Shown: positions 37,118 to 46,005, numbered from the stretch's first letter. The stretch is DNA of 64,000 nucleotides from Bizionia paragorgiae (GCF_900107625.1 NZ_FNQK01000004.1:62001-126000), one strand, 5' to 3'. The notes: generated by a model from the sequence alone, not told the origin. Program-made: numbers and translations.

Positions 37118-38638
37118 TTATTTGAGCACATTATATCCTTTCCAACCCCAATCGTTTTTAGATTTATTAAACGATAATATCGATCTAACTTTAATCTTAT
37201 CATCATTAGATAATTTGTTAAGCTCAACAACATCTGGTGGAATAAAAACACCATCTAAAAATCCAAAATTCTTACCTTCCGGTATCTTTAAAGCTCCAGA
37301 AACCTCTTTGATTGCTGGAACATCTTCCATAGATTGGACTTCAATTGTTTTAATTGTTAACGCTCTGTAAAACCCTTCATTGCCAATAGGTTCTATTCGC
37401 ACTTTTAATACATCGCCAATTTTAGGATTGTTCAGCATCCCTTCGTAGTTAAAAAAGCCATGCAATGACTGATTTTTCACAAAATTCAATATGTTCTTAT
37501 GCTGATTAACAAATTCTACAGCTACTACGAGTTCTGGTATATTACAATACAGTAATTCTTCCGCTTTTGCTCTATTCTTATTATAAAGTTCTTTGTTATT
37601 TGCATGTGCTTTGGTTTTAGCATACCAAGAACTTCCCGTTAAATTTGTTATATCATTTGGTATTCGCCATCCTTTGGACTCGCGAACAGCAATAATATTT
37701 TTTAATTCTGTTTTAGCCTCTGCATACAATGCCCGTTCCACTAGAAGTTTTGTAAAAGCCTGTCTCGTTTTAATTAAAAACTCATTAGGTGTTCTAAGAC
37801 TTAATGCCTTACAGTAGCAAGCAAACTCAAGATCCTTGTCATCAGTAAAAATTTCAGCCATTAGCCCCCAAACCCAAAAATCATTTTGTTTTTGTTTTGC
37901 AAATGGTAAGAAAGCATCAAGTACATCTTCTTTATTGCCCAAAGACATCAGCATTTGAGCTTTATAATAGGGTAAGTATTTATATTCTGGGTGTTTTTCT
38001 ATAATAGCATCCAATTGAGGCAGAAATTGTTGAACTTTCTCTTTGTTTACTTCTCTAATAGCACCAAAGGCATCTTTAGGTTCTCCTTCAATCAATTTCT
38101 TACAGTAACTCCCATAAACTTTATCAACTAGTGCAGACAACTGTCTATTATTATATTCCTCTGACTGATAATCTGCAGGCATAAAGTTTTCTAAGCCCCA
38201 CCAGTCTGCAAAGTCTAAAAATCTAGACCAATTTTGAGCTCCTTTCTGGAAGGCATTCATTAAAACACTATAACTCTCTGAAGGCTTAGTAAAGTGAAAT
38301 TCTCTAATATTATCGAAAATTTGATTAACCTTTGAAAAGTCAACAGGTTCTGTTTTTTGAATTTTAAAAAGCATACTTCCTATTTGATATGCAGAGGTAT
38401 CAAAGATCATAACTTCCTCTTCTGGTAAATTTAGGTCTTTGAGTTTGATTAGGTTTTCAATGAATCCATCTACATTGACTTCCCTCACATTTTTCTTTAA
38501 AAACTCATAATATACCCAGCTAATATTTCGTTTACACCAAATATTATCCGGTTGGGCATTTAGCTCCTCTTTCGCCATAGCAAGCGCTTCATCTAATCTT
38601 CCCGATTGTCTTAATTCTTTGATTTCTTTAGCTGGCAT
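37118..38638 (-). CDS. TPR-like DUF7017 protein with two S1/CSD-like domains (TOTE conflict system type)
   Basis: 506 residues. The N-terminal two thirds is helical with TPR-like repeats (MPAKEIKELRQSGRLDEALAMAKEEL). The C-terminus has two OB-like beta domains, about 375-430 (NPKIGDVLKVRIEPIGNEGFYRA) and 440-506 (GKNFGFLDGVFIPPDVVE ... DWGWKGYNV), which match the paired S1/cold-shock-like domains named in TOTE conflict systems. RNA or ssDNA binding is expected. It overlaps the helicase gene by 11 bp, so the two are one unit. Family identity is from memory of the domain architecture. Confidence 0.75.
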   Translation of the reverse strand: MPAKEIKELRQSGRLDEALAMAKEELNAQPDNIWCKRNISWVYYEFLKKNVREVNVDGFIENLIKLKDLNLPEEEVMIFDTSAYQIGSMLFKIQKTEPVDFSKVNQIFDNIREFHFTKPSESYSVLMNAFQKGAQNWSRFLDFADWWGLENFMPADYQSEEYNNRQLSALVDKVYGSYCKKLIEGEPKDAFGAIREVNKEKVQQFLPQLDAIIEKHPEYKYLPYYKAQMLMSLGNKEDVLDAFLPFAKQKQNDFWVWGLMAEIFTDDKDLEFACYCKALSLRTPNEFLIKTRQAFTKLLVERALYAEAKTELKNIIAVRESKGWRIPNDITNLTGSSWYAKTKAHANNKELYNKNRAKAEELLYCNIPELVVAVEFVNQHKNILNFVKNQSLHGFFNYEGMLNNPKIGDVLKVRIEPIGNEGFYRALTIKTIEVQSMEDVPAIKEVSGALKIPEGKNFGFLDGVFIPPDVVELNKLSNDDKIKVRSILSFNKSKNDWGWKGYNVLK

Positions 38639-40751
38639 AGTCTTCTAGTTTTTCTGTTAATAATAGCAATTTTTGGTCATTCTCACATTGATATGTTTTA
38701 GGCATTACCGTAGAAAAACGACCATTCTCTTTAAAATAAAATTGAATGCTAGCACTAATACTATCTGTAACCAAAAAGTATTGAACAAAATACTTTCCAA
38801 CTTGCTCATCTATATTTGTTATTGCTATGTCTAATTCTTGACAACATGATCTCATTATAAAATATAAAGACTCCAAAAACTTAGCTCTTGGTTTATAATC
38901 TAAACCTAAATCGGTTGAATAATTTTGATTAAAAATAGTTTCCAATAATTCCTCATCTTCTTTACCTGACTTATTTTTAACTTCAAATTGATTAATAAAA
39001 TGTCCTGAACCTCGATGACTTGCCTCTAAAACAAATTCTCTGTTCGAACTATTTTTAAGAGTATATTTTTCTAGCCAATCATTAGTTTCAACATTTATGA
39101 TATCAAAATCTGTAGTTTCCAACGCATCTTTTACTTCCCAAAACTTTAAACTTTTTGCTCTGTGATGTTCTTTATTATGATAAGGTGAGCAATTTACATT
39201 CTCTAAGTACAAGGCGTTATTTGGTATTTTACCAACATTAATAATATTAGAGATCTTTAATCTACTAAAAGTTGTTAAATGTGGTGGATTAATTGCGAAT
39301 ATCGTATTTACGCCTCTTGTGGTTGCTGTGTAACTCCATTTCAATACATCATTAGACAAACCGGTTCTTCCAGTATAATCTATAAACACTTTGTCCCATT
39401 CACCACCTTGTGACTTATGGCAGGTTATTGCATAGCCATATTTAACTTTTAAAGCATTATAAAAAGGATCTTTTACTAATTCGTCTTTAAACTCTTTAGA
39501 ACCTACTTTGAATTTTTCTAGACCTAATTGTTTTCTTCTGTCCTGTTCGCTATTAAAACGCATTACAAAATTGATATACAACATCCTTGTCATATCCAAT
39601 GTTAAGTCCCTGTCTATACTATTTAATAAATTATCAATAATATAACAGCTTATTTCTTCATCAAAATGAGGCACTCTAAACTCAATTTTTCTAAATTTTA
39701 GTTTAATTATTTCTTGAGAGCGCTTACCATTTTTTTCAACGTATACGGGAGCAGATTGTTCTACAACATGATTTGAAACGTGTACCACCTTTGCCAAATC
39801 TCCATTAAACAGTTGTGTTTTGTAAGTATACTGATTGTTGTTGTTAATCATGATGATATCTCCTTCAACAATGTCCTTATTTTCAGAAAATAATTGTTCT
39901 CTTATCGCAAAATTATAATGGTAACATTGTGCATTTGAAAAAGATATAATTACACCATCACCAATTTGAGGATTTGGATACAGTTGTGTGTATTTATTAA
40001 CTATATCATAGGTCTCTAATTTAACAAAACTGCTATTATCATATTTTAATTCAATTGTACTTCTTGATGATTCCTTAAGCAAACCTCTAATAGTATTCGC
40101 GTTTTCTAAAATCAGGTTATCATCTTGACGCATAACTTGAGTTAATTGAGCGATTTGGCATACAAACCCTAATTCTTCAAAAAAAGATAATTCTAATGCT
40201 TTAGATTGATTGTCTCCAACAGGAGGCAACTGCGCAGGATCACCTACGAATATAATTTTGTTGTTTTTATTGGTTTGAAATGTATGTGATAGCAAATCAT
40301 CTAAAAGGATGTTTGTACCAAAATCAAAAAGCTCGTTTTTCGATTCTCTACTAGATATCATAGAAGCTTCATCTACAATTAAAACCCTTTCTGCATTATT
40401 ATCTAAATCGATAGGAAATAGATACTTTATATTATGCTCTGCTAATTCTTTTGAATCTGAATTAATTGACTTTAAATCTTCTAATTTATAGATACTACTG
40501 TGAATAGTTTTACCAAAACCAGTTTTATCTCTTAATACTTTAGCTGCTCTACCTGTAGGCGCCATAACGTTAAACTGCTTTTTAGTTTCCTCTAAAAAAT
40601 TTACAATACCTTTTATTAATGTTGTTTTACCTGTACCTGCGTAACCTTGGAGAATAAAAATATTATCTTCACTTTTTAAAAAATCACTTATTTTATCAAT
40701 AGCTAGCTGTTGATCTTGGTTAATATTTATATGTCGAAAGTGATTATGCAT
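38628..40751 (-). CDS. RecD-like superfamily 1 DNA helicase
   Basis: 707 residues from ATG 40751. The frame is open up to GTG 40775, but that codon overlaps the -7 promoter box, so it cannot be in the mRNA. Motifs: LQGYAGTGKTTLIKG (Walker A), LIVDEASMIS (II), FVGDPAQLPPVGD (III) and ITCHKSQGGEWDKVF (VI region of the UvrD_C_2 domain). The C-terminal ~170 residues are unrecognised. SF1B helicases of this type unwind 5'-3'. Coupled to the DUF7017 gene, it makes a two-gene conflict module with its own palindrome-controlled promoter. Confidence 0.85.
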   Translation of the reverse strand: MHNHFRHININQDQQLAIDKISDFLKSEDNIFILQGYAGTGKTTLIKGIVNFLEETKKQFNVMAPTGRAAKVLRDKTGFGKTIHSSIYKLEDLKSINSDSKELAEHNIKYLFPIDLDNNAERVLIVDEASMISSRESKNELFDFGTNILLDDLLSHTFQTNKNNKIIFVGDPAQLPPVGDNQSKALELSFFEELGFVCQIAQLTQVMRQDDNLILENANTIRGLLKESSRSTIELKYDNSSFVKLETYDIVNKYTQLYPNPQIGDGVIISFSNAQCYHYNFAIREQLFSENKDIVEGDIIMINNNNQYTYKTQLFNGDLAKVVHVSNHVVEQSAPVYVEKNGKRSQEIIKLKFRKIEFRVPHFDEEISCYIIDNLLNSIDRDLTLDMTRMLYINFVMRFNSEQDRRKQLGLEKFKVGSKEFKDELVKDPFYNALKVKYGYAITCHKSQGGEWDKVFIDYTGRTGLSNDVLKWSYTATTRGVNTIFAINPPHLTTFSRLKISNIINVGKIPNNALYLENVNCSPYHNKEHHRAKSLKFWEVKDALETTDFDIINVETNDWLEKYTLKNSSNREFVLEASHRGSGHFINQFEVKNKSGKEDEELLETIFNQNYSTDLGLDYKPRAKFLESLYFIMRSCCQELDIAITNIDEQVGKYFVQYFLVTDSISASIQFYFKENGRFSTVMPKTYQCENDQKLLLLTEKLEDYAS

Positions 40752-40774
40752 ATTTATTAGTTTCTTATTTAACA

Positions 40775-40809
40775 CAAATGTAATTTAGAGGCATGCATCT
40801 TTTCTGCAT
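40775..40809 (-). promoter_or_regulatory. Palindromic operator and -7 box of the helicase/TOTE operon
   Basis: Minus strand: ATGCA-GAAAAGA-TGCAT (40809-40793, extended to a 6-bp arm by C/G), then exactly 10 nt (GCCTCTAAAT), then TACATTTG (40782-40775), a full TAnnTTTG match. Transcription would start near 40768, 17 nt before the helicase ATG. The design is the same as at 46017-46051 and 57387-57421. No TTG -33 element is present; the palindrome occupies that place. Confidence 0.75.
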
Positions 40810-40851
40810 GGTTAATCTTTAAATATGTTTTCACCTTAAATTCTTGTTAAA

Positions 40852-42576
40852 TTAAGTGATATTTAACAATCCACTATTGATAATTTTATTAAGTAATATA
40901 ACATCCGTAATTGTAACATCAATAACATTACCCATAGTACTATTTAAATGAATTATATTATTCCTTTTGCGAACTAACTCATTTATTGATTCAAATTTAA
41001 ATTTGTTATCATTGACAAAATCGAGTGTATTATATATTTTTATATCCCATCTTAAAGCTCTTTTTTGATTCTCATACTCATGATTTGTTTTCCTATAAAA
41101 GCCATCATCATTTTGATCTTTATCAAAATACTTTAATCGTTGTAAATTTTTTCGAAACTGAAATTTATAAACACCATTTTCCTTAATAGGATTTTCTATT
41201 TCAATAACTCGGTTAGAAATATTCTCAATTATTGAAAAGTATATTAAAAACACTGCGGTTAAATTTTCTTGCCTTAATTTATTTTGCAAAATATTTAAAC
41301 TCAATTCTGACCATTTTAAGACTTCATCGACAAACTCCTTAGGTAAAGGATTAGATGATTTTTTAAAATTTTTTCTAGGAATTAATACCGTTTTAAGTTT
41401 TTCAAGATTATTATAAAAGTCTTTTAAAAAGCTGTTCTCAAAGCAAAAATTCATTGTTTCTACCATATTTTCAATTGATTGCTTTGTAAAACTAGCATCA
41501 TTACTGTTTTCTGGAGATTCTTTTAATATAAAACCATCTGCACCAGCTACTTGTAAAGCTTTTAAATTCCATACTTTATTGGTTGCAGAAAATATAATTA
41601 CCTGAATACCTGGGTTTATTTTTTTTATTGCTTTTAATATCTTTAACCCTGACACTTCTGAAATATCATTAACTTGAAAATCTTGAGGTAACAATCTGAA
41701 ATCCAAAATCACTAAATCGATATCCTCTTCTTTTATTTTAACTAGTGTTCCTTCAATTAAGTTTTCTTGAGTAGTTTCTTTGTAATTTATATCTAAAATT
41801 TCAAAGTGTAGATCATTTATATCACCTAATATATATGAAAAGATTTCTTCCCAACCTTTTTCAGCTTCATCATCTATATATAATATCTTTGGCTTTCCTG
41901 AATAATTTATTTGAAGCTTATCTGCATTTATTATTGTAGACTTACTTATTGGATATATTGTTTGTAAATATTTGAAATATAAATTATTTTCTATATTTTT
42001 TTCTATTCTATTAATACTTTCATCAGAAGCATTGATGGTTTTAGCCCAACGGTAAATTGCCCACTCATTAGCTATACTATGAGAATCCTCATAATTTGTA
42101 GGAGGATTTATAGTTACTTTGTCTAAATACTTATTAAAATCAAAAGATAAACCATCAGAAAGTTCTAAATTTTTTACTGATTTTTCTATGGTATCAAAAG
42201 CATATTTTGAAAGGTTTACATAAAAAACATTAGGTGTTAATAATATATTAGCTAGAGAAGAAAGTTTTAGTAGTTGTTTCTCATTGAGAGAACCCATAAT
42301 TATAATAGGAGTTTTACGAAAAGACAAATTTGGGGTTAACCTTATATGATGGGCTAACCTTAAACCTGAAAATTCTAAAAAATTTTCGGTAATACTAATT
42401 GGAATTGTAATCGAATTTACTTCAACATTGTTTAATCCTTCAAGAGTTTCATGAATTCGAGTATCAATATCTTTTACATAACCATTATTAGGCACTTCTT
42501 GTAATTTAAAAAAACTTGAAGTGTTAAAGTTTTTTATTTCTTTAATCAGACTATTTCTAAATAAAATATTATCCAT
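40852..42576 (-). CDS. Pseudo-receiver / receiver / HEPN-like fusion protein of the retron operon
   Basis: 574 residues. Residues about 50-135 look like a degenerate receiver (SGLRLAHHIRL, TPIIIMGSLNEKQLLKLSSL) without the phosphoacceptor. Residues about 228-355 are a full receiver: ILYIDDE (acidic pair 235-236), LVILDFRL (phosphoacceptor Asp292), IIFSATN (Ser330) and GFILKES (Lys352). The C-terminal ~170 residues are helical and end with VRKRNNIIHL, an R538-x4-H543 motif in the style of HEPN RNases. That makes it the candidate effector. It follows the 209-aa gene by 2 bp. Receiver call is firm; HEPN call is tentative. Confidence 0.75.
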   Translation of the reverse strand: MDNILFRNSLIKEIKNFNTSSFFKLQEVPNNGYVKDIDTRIHETLEGLNNVEVNSITIPISITENFLEFSGLRLAHHIRLTPNLSFRKTPIIIMGSLNEKQLLKLSSLANILLTPNVFYVNLSKYAFDTIEKSVKNLELSDGLSFDFNKYLDKVTINPPTNYEDSHSIANEWAIYRWAKTINASDESINRIEKNIENNLYFKYLQTIYPISKSTIINADKLQINYSGKPKILYIDDEAEKGWEEIFSYILGDINDLHFEILDINYKETTQENLIEGTLVKIKEEDIDLVILDFRLLPQDFQVNDISEVSGLKILKAIKKINPGIQVIIFSATNKVWNLKALQVAGADGFILKESPENSNDASFTKQSIENMVETMNFCFENSFLKDFYNNLEKLKTVLIPRKNFKKSSNPLPKEFVDEVLKWSELSLNILQNKLRQENLTAVFLIYFSIIENISNRVIEIENPIKENGVYKFQFRKNLQRLKYFDKDQNDDGFYRKTNHEYENQKRALRWDIKIYNTLDFVNDNKFKFESINELVRKRNNIIHLNSTMGNVIDVTITDVILLNKIINSGLLNIT

Positions 42577-42578
42577 TT

Positions 42579-43208
42579 TTATATTGACTTTAATAAGTTA
42601 TTTTGAATATCTTCTTTTAATAGTTGTAATTCATTTAACTGAATTATTCCATCAAAATTTTTAAAATAATTTTCTTTAATCCATTCAGGAACTTTTAATT
42701 CGGCAAGTATTATTGATAAAGGTCTAGGAGTATAATCTATAATATAAAAAATTAATTTATCCAATAAACTTACTTCCAAATTAATTTTCCAGTTTTCGCC
42801 AAAAGCTAACAGTAAAATATTTAAATCATCATTTTCTAAATAATTAATGAATGAGTTACTATACAAGTCTTTTGAGTTGATTGTTAATAAAATCCCATTT
42901 CCAATATTTTGCAAAGTAACAGAAGAAATACCTCCTGAAAACAAAACCAATGTTTTAGAATTTTTCTTAGCAAAATCAACTAGCCTTAAACGTTCATTTG
43001 CAGATAATGCAGATCTATGAACAATTATAACTTGAAAGTCGTCCAGTTGACTCAAGTTACTTGAACTCAATATTTTTTTGTACGTATTAAATTTTTCGAA
43101 CCCACAAACATTCTCTAAAATCGAAATTTTATTTAGATCTTTATTCAACTTTTTTGTGAAATTTATTTGTCTATTTGGTCTGTCTTCTATTAATATTACT
43201 TTTTTCAT
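42579..43208 (-). CDS. Pseudo-receiver (inactive REC-like) protein
   Basis: 209 residues. MKKVILIEDRPNRQ gives the first strand and acidic pair (Glu8, Asp9) of a receiver. DDFQVIIVHRSALSANER is the third strand, where His64 stands in place of the phosphoacceptor Asp; TLVLFSGGIS is the fourth strand. It should therefore adopt a receiver fold but not accept phosphate. The C-terminal ~70 residues are helical and unrecognised. Start overlaps the preceding gene by 4 bp (ATGA) and its end is 2 bp from the receiver/HEPN gene, so the three are made together. Confidence 0.7.
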   Translation of the reverse strand: MKKVILIEDRPNRQINFTKKLNKDLNKISILENVCGFEKFNTYKKILSSSNLSQLDDFQVIIVHRSALSANERLRLVDFAKKNSKTLVLFSGGISSVTLQNIGNGILLTINSKDLYSNSFINYLENDDLNILLLAFGENWKINLEVSLLDKLIFYIIDYTPRPLSIILAELKVPEWIKENYFKNFDGIIQLNELQLLKEDIQNNLLKSI

Positions 43209-44545
43209 AAATAAAATTTTAATAAGTATGTAAAACCATCACATAAATAATTCTCGTCCTTTTTATCTAAGTGTTTAAATTCACGATTACTGGTAAGATA
43301 ATTAACTCTATAAACTTGTTCATCTTTAAATTCTCCTATAACAGAGAAATCTGCTAGATTTTTCAAGTTTTCGATAATAGTTGATAGATCTCCTCCTTTT
43401 GGTTTTAATATCTTTGGATCATTTATACTTCTTGTACATTTAGATTCTAACTGTGTAATACTCAATTCGACATAATTCTCTTCAAAATTTTCATCAATAC
43501 GACAAATAATATTAGGAAACTGAGGACGTTTCTTAAAACTACCAAAAACAATTTTAATAACAGATTTTAAATATGGAACATCCGTAAAGAAAGAAACACC
43601 CTCAGTATCTTGTTGAACAAGGTTAAAATCATAACCTAACTCACTTGTCCATAAAAAATTAATCAGATTTACTAAAGCAGAATTATCTTCTCTTATTTCA
43701 ATCTCATTTTTAAACTCGGATACATATTGATCAAATAACAATAAATTATGCTTAGTGTCTAAAGATTTTATATTTTCAGGAATGCTAAAACTGAATGGAT
43801 CGTTTTCAGAATTCTTCATATATAATTCTAAAGGTTTAGAAGCCCAACCAAATTTTAATCTTTTTTCCCCCCAAACATGATAATATTTTTCGTCTTTTTT
43901 CTCTCCTAGCTTATTGTTAAATAAAAAATTAGAAATTTTTGCAGATAACCTTGGATTAAGCATCGTTAATTCCTTACTTATATCATTCCATTCTTCCTTA
44001 ATCTTAATTGTAAATTCTTCAAAACTTTGAAATTTCCCATACTCCCAACTATGGGTAGTATATTTCAATGCTTTGGAATTATCTGAAAATTGATTCATCA
44101 ATTTAACTAACGAAGGCGCATTATTCAATTTTGGAAACTCTAAGGGTATATTATCCTTTGTTTTATTAATCTGAGCTTCCTTATATTGTTCTGCAAAGCT
44201 CTTACTTTTTTTAGTCTCCCTCATATCAACCATATACTCACCCAAACTATTTTCTTTACCTGCTTCTGGCCATTTAAGATCAGGAAAAATCGATTTTTTA
44301 TTGTGTATTTTTTCTTTTCTCTCTTCAACTAAAAGCTCAAAAGCATTCATAGGTTTTTCACCCTCACTTTTTACTTCATCAAACCCTATTTTCTTTTTAA
44401 TATTTATTATATCAATAATAACCTGATCGTCACGTTTTGAAAAACTCTCCAATTCCTTAGATACTAACTTTAGAAACCTATCTTTTTGAGAAGCACTAAA
44501 CTTCTCGTTCTCCAACAGCTGTTTTATAAAATTAAATTTGTTCAT
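43205..44545 (-). CDS. Degenerate histidine-kinase-like ATPase (HATPase) protein of the retron operon
   Basis: 446 residues. About 1-130 are helical and charged, and 160-260 unrecognised (a WGEKRLKFGWASKP segment stands out). From about 300 to 418 the order of elements follows a GHKL ATPase: FTDVPYLKSVIKIVFGSF at the N-box position, ENYVELSITQ at the strand before the G1 box, GGDLSTIIENLKNLADFSVIG at the G2-box helix, and VYRVNYL as the last strand. The N-box Asn and the G1 DxGxG are missing, so ATP hydrolysis is doubtful. It starts 3 bp after the retron RT stop. Homology to HATPase is my structural reading, not a database hit. Confidence 0.6.
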   Translation of the reverse strand: MNKFNFIKQLLENEKFSASQKDRFLKLVSKELESFSKRDDQVIIDIINIKKKIGFDEVKSEGEKPMNAFELLVEERKEKIHNKKSIFPDLKWPEAGKENSLGEYMVDMRETKKSKSFAEQYKEAQINKTKDNIPLEFPKLNNAPSLVKLMNQFSDNSKALKYTTHSWEYGKFQSFEEFTIKIKEEWNDISKELTMLNPRLSAKISNFLFNNKLGEKKDEKYYHVWGEKRLKFGWASKPLELYMKNSENDPFSFSIPENIKSLDTKHNLLLFDQYVSEFKNEIEIREDNSALVNLINFLWTSELGYDFNLVQQDTEGVSFFTDVPYLKSVIKIVFGSFKKRPQFPNIICRIDENFEENYVELSITQLESKCTRSINDPKILKPKGGDLSTIIENLKNLADFSVIGEFKDEQVYRVNYLTSNREFKHLDKKDENYLCDGFTYLLKFYL

Positions 44546-44548
44546 AAA

Positions 44549-45724
44549 TTAAAACATAGTGGTGTTATTGAATTTATAAATCTCCATAGCTTTCTCTATT
44601 CCATTTTCCTCCCAAGCCATAAGTGTTTTTTCAAGCATACTTTCAGTTCGAGTAAGCCGTGTAAATCGAGCATTTAACTTTACATACGTACTATCGCCAT
44701 GCCCCTTTACCATTTTCAGGTACTCTAATTTACCCATCAGTACATTTTGGAAATTAGGTTTTCCTGTTTTTATATGCCCTTTGTCTTTAGCGTAGTCTCT
44801 TAAAAAAATGGATTCTGCTTTATTAAAACCATATTTTTCCCAATAATATAACCACATACGTAATTGCTTAATGTATTTAGAGTTAACATTAACTTTAGTA
44901 TTCACTGTTAAACCAGTTACTTCTTGTCTAGTACCGGTTTGCTGCAAACGTGTTTTTTTATCGTTTAGGATTAAGTTTTGATCCTCAACAATTATTCTAT
45001 TTAACTCTTTTAAAAACACTTCATTTTTAAATACATTTACGTGAGATGAAAATGTAATATCATCGGCATAACGCGAATAGTTAACTTTAAAGCGTTTTGC
45101 TAAACCATTTAATCGTCTATCTAATTTTACACATAGTATATTGGTAATTGTTGGAGATGTTGGCGCACCTTGAGGTAAGACGGTTTTTAATTTACCTTCA
45201 ACTTCAAAAGGATGTGTACATAGTGATGCTAATAAAAAAGCTAAGGGCTCTAAATCTCCACTTAGATTAAAAGGTGGATACATAAACCCCAACTTAACTC
45301 TGTTTCTATCAAAAGAATGAAAAAAATCTTTTAAATCAATATTGTAAACATAGTGATTACCAACATGTTGTTTAGCATTATCTACAATAGACTTACCCAA
45401 TACGAAACCTGTAGCTTTCGGGTGAGGCGTTGCTATACAATTTAAAATAACATTTAAAGGTTTTAAAATATGCTTTAATCCATTTACAGGTGAATTAATA
45501 ATACGCTCTCCTCCGCTTTTCTTTTTAATTGAAAAACTTGAATAGCGCTTATCGCTATAATTTGGGTTAGTATAGTAATTAAGTCCCTTAAGAGTTAATG
45601 ATTTAAAATCATCACCATACAAAAGCAAATTGACTTTGTTTATTAACACCAGCAAGTCATCCTTAGTCTTTAAGGACCTAAATTGCTTTATTAGTTGCTC
45701 TGTATGTTGTTTTTCTAGTTTCAT
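44549..45724 (-). CDS. Retron-type reverse transcriptase
   Basis: 391 residues. RT motifs: YNIDLKDFF (catalytic Asp130), VLPQGAPTSPTITN (183-196) and SRYADDITFS (YADD 219-222). Retron hallmarks are present: the X-region NAKQH (116-120) and Y-region VTG (269-271), which separate retrons from group II intron and DGR enzymes. A C-terminal ~110-residue thumb region follows, which in retrons binds the cognate msr RNA. No fused effector. Directly upstream is a 12-bp inverted-repeat-flanked msr-msd region. First protein of a four-gene operon. Confidence 0.93.
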   Translation of the reverse strand: MKLEKQHTEQLIKQFRSLKTKDDLLVLINKVNLLLYGDDFKSLTLKGLNYYTNPNYSDKRYSSFSIKKKSGGERIINSPVNGLKHILKPLNVILNCIATPHPKATGFVLGKSIVDNAKQHVGNHYVYNIDLKDFFHSFDRNRVKLGFMYPPFNLSGDLEPLAFLLASLCTHPFEVEGKLKTVLPQGAPTSPTITNILCVKLDRRLNGLAKRFKVNYSRYADDITFSSHVNVFKNEVFLKELNRIIVEDQNLILNDKKTRLQQTGTRQEVTGLTVNTKVNVNSKYIKQLRMWLYYWEKYGFNKAESIFLRDYAKDKGHIKTGKPNFQNVLMGKLEYLKMVKGHGDSTYVKLNARFTRLTRTESMLEKTLMAWEENGIEKAMEIYKFNNTTMF

Positions 45725-45739
45725 TGTTATAAAATTCTA

Positions 45740-46005
45740 GAAAACCTAAACGTCTATTCTTTTTGTATGATTTTAAACTTTACATATCTTATTAATATTA
45801 CATTGAAATAATATATAATAATAATATAAAAAATATAATAAATGCTATAAATAATTAGAACCAATTATGTGTTTTAAACATTGTGGACTAATTAAAAATA
45901 ACATTCTTATTCCAATCGAATAAACGATTAGAATATATGCCGATCGTTGTTTAATTACTACTAATTAAACCAGCATACGCGATCAATACTTTTGTTTAGG
46001 TTTTC
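45740..46005 (-). ncRNA. Candidate retron msr-msd RNA
   Basis: Between the hsdR stop and the RT start. The a1 element GAAAACCTAAAC (46005-45994) and a2 element GTTTAGGTTTTC (45751-45740, 15 bp before the RT ATG) are perfect 12-bp inverted repeats, the diagnostic retron arrangement. Inside lie three hairpins: a 9-bp stem with 4-nt loop (arms 45962-45970 and 45949-45957), a 10-bp stem with one U-G (arms 45925-45934 and 45909-45918), and a long 18-nt-arm stem (45888-45905 with 45841-45858, 15 of 18 positions pairing). The long stem would be msd. The branching G is not identified. Confidence 0.75.

Noticed and set aside
44549-45724. Group II intron maturase or diversity-generating RT
   Set aside because: NAKQH and VTG motifs and flanking inverted repeats fit a retron; no maturase or HNH domain and no template/variable repeat pair seen.
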